A DNA stretch of 6,812 nt from positions 1 to 6,812 of the forward strand of contig CAZDAR010000089.1 in assembly GCA_964503665.1 (NCBI GenBank). Direction: 5' to 3'. Origin of the DNA: 40-80 sp964503665. Its GTDB lineage: Bacteria > Bacteroidota > Bacteroidia > Flavobacteriales_D > Crocinitomicaceae. Positions 6,260-6,812 of this stretch are shown here, in pieces. The notes under the pieces are model-generated. The model had not been told where the DNA came from. It saw nothing but the letters and a program-made list of their open reading frames with translations, and searched no databases. Position 1 is the stretch's first letter. Every line of letters starts with the position of its first letter. The translations under genes were made by a program, and so were the position numbers.

Positions 6260-6456
6260 TTCTTTAATATTTTCTTTTGGACTTCGTTCCACTGAAATTC
6301 GTATATTTACCTATACAGAAACACAGCAAAAAATTCTTCTTTTGAAATGTTTTTACGAATATTGACATGTTAAGAATTCACAACTCTAATGAATTGATTT
6401 GATGATATGTTAGAGCTCATTAATAAACTATTTACGCTTTTAAAAAAGAAAATTAT
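6260..6456. other. Gene-free spacer ahead of the beta-CASP gene
   Basis: Together with the repeat this makes a gene-free stretch of about 350 bases (6109-6456). The spacer is AT-rich and holds short inverted repeats: GTATA/TATAC (6301-6305, 6312-6316), CTCTAA/TTAGAG (6384-6389, 6410-6415) and the overlapping TAATGA/TCATTA (6387-6392, 6417-6422). No exact TAnnTTTG element is present; TTGATTTG at 6394-6401 is one base off. No RNA gene or meaningful ORF is seen. Confidence 0.6.
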
Positions 6457-6812
6457 ATGACACAAAATCAAAAAATATTCGTTCATTTTCTCGGTGCAGC
6501 TGGAACTGTTACTGGGTCAAAATATTTAATTGAAACAGCACAAAACAAATTCTTGATTGATTGTGGTCTGTTTCAAGGTTTAAAAGAACTTCGTTTGCTT
6601 AATTGGGATTATCTTCCAGTCGATGTGTCAACGATTGACTTTGTATTACTCACACACGGACACTTAGACCATGTTGGTTATCTACCACGACTAATCAATG
6701 CCGGTTTTAAAGGGAAAATTTACGGAACAGATCCAACACTTGATATTGCGGAGATTATTTTAAAAGATAGTGCGAAAATTCAGGAAGAAGAAGCTGAAAA
6801 GGCGAACAAGCA
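6457..6812 (+). CDS. Beta-CASP metallo-beta-lactamase-fold RNA hydrolase, 5' part (runs off window)
   Basis: The first 118 codons are present; full-length relatives are usually about 450-470 residues. The opening strand FLGAAGTVTGSKYLIE (11-26) and FLIDCGLFQG (32-41, motif I Asp35) lead to the zinc motif HGHLDH at 67-72 (His67, His69, Asp71, His72), then VGYLPRLINAGFKGKIYGT (73-91). This arrangement is typical of the bacterial branch of the CPSF73/Ysh1-like family (COG1236-type), which are zinc-dependent RNA endo- or exonucleases of RNA processing in the cytoplasm. The beta-CASP domain and remaining metal ligands lie beyond the window, so that sub-assignment rests on the N-terminal pattern. 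Start ATG 6457 is preceded by an A-rich stretch (AAAAAAGAAAATT). It lies downstream of the priA remnant, suggesting it was the original neighbour of priA. Confidence 0.88.
   Translation, partial: MTQNQKIFVHFLGAAGTVTGSKYLIETAQNKFLIDCGLFQGLKELRLLNWDYLPVDVSTIDFVLLTHGHLDHVGYLPRLINAGFKGKIYGTDPTLDIAEIILKDSAKIQEEEAEKANK

Noticed and set aside
6181..6267. ATG-led ORF of 28 codons across the priA remnant.
   Set aside because: It reads the remnant in a shifted frame, the same shifted frame that appears over the intact priA end. It is a by-product of the repeat.
6297..6360. Inverted repeat ATTCGTA / TACGAAT with a 50-base loop.
   Set aside because: Only 7 bp with a long loop in AT-rich spacer, no target duplication and no encoded transposase; not convincing as element ends.
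6347..6373. Eight-codon mini-ORF (MFLRILTC) in the spacer before the beta-CASP gene, considered as a leader peptide.
   Set aside because: No repeated regulatory codons and no attenuator hairpin directly after it; length is within chance.
6362..6390. TTGACA, a 17-base spacer and TCTAAT, resembling an E. coli sigma-70 promoter before the beta-CASP gene.
   Set aside because: Bacteroidota housekeeping sigma factor uses TTG / TAnnTTTG instead, and such matches arise easily in AT-rich DNA. Not listed as a promoter.

Overview
The window is AT-rich. Several features point to Bacteroidota, most likely the order Flavobacteriales: A-rich start contexts without a clear Shine-Dalgarno, copies of the flavobacterial -7 promoter element TAnnTTTG upstream of two genes, a lipoprotein whose mature N-terminus is C-K-D-E, and a tRNA gene without an encoded CCA. 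A finer placement is not supported by what I can see.

Layout. Bases 1-54 are the 3' half of a class II tRNA, best read as tRNA-Leu(GAG), followed by a strong intrinsic terminator (60-96). Next come a two-domain VOC/glyoxalase-fold protein (152-1219), a candidate terminator and promoter, a predicted surface lipoprotein of unknown function (1314-2426) and, 24 bp later, priA, the primosomal replication-restart helicase (2451-4931), intact with all motifs. Two minus-strand genes of unknown function follow, convergent with priA: a two-TM membrane protein (5039-5578) and a small secreted protein (5647-6108). The window ends in the first 118 codons of a beta-CASP metallo-beta-lactamase-fold RNA hydrolase (6457 onwards).

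Most notable structure. The last 25 codons of priA plus 8 bases beyond the stop (4857-4939) recur in direct orientation at 6183-6259, at about 91% identity (70 of 77 aligned bases) with one in-frame 6-nt gap. The second copy has no body or start codon. It is a priA 3'-end remnant lying in front of the beta-CASP gene. The two minus-strand genes sit exactly between the copies, so the 1.24 kb between them looks like a small islet that entered at the 3' end of priA, replacing the gene's end and leaving the old one behind. No integrase or transposase is visible, so the mechanism is open.

Functional links. Apart from the likely lipoprotein-priA co-transcription and the possible two-gene minus-strand unit, the genes look like unrelated housekeeping and envelope functions. 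I see no CRISPR array, toxin-antitoxin pair, insertion sequence or recognisable defence system.
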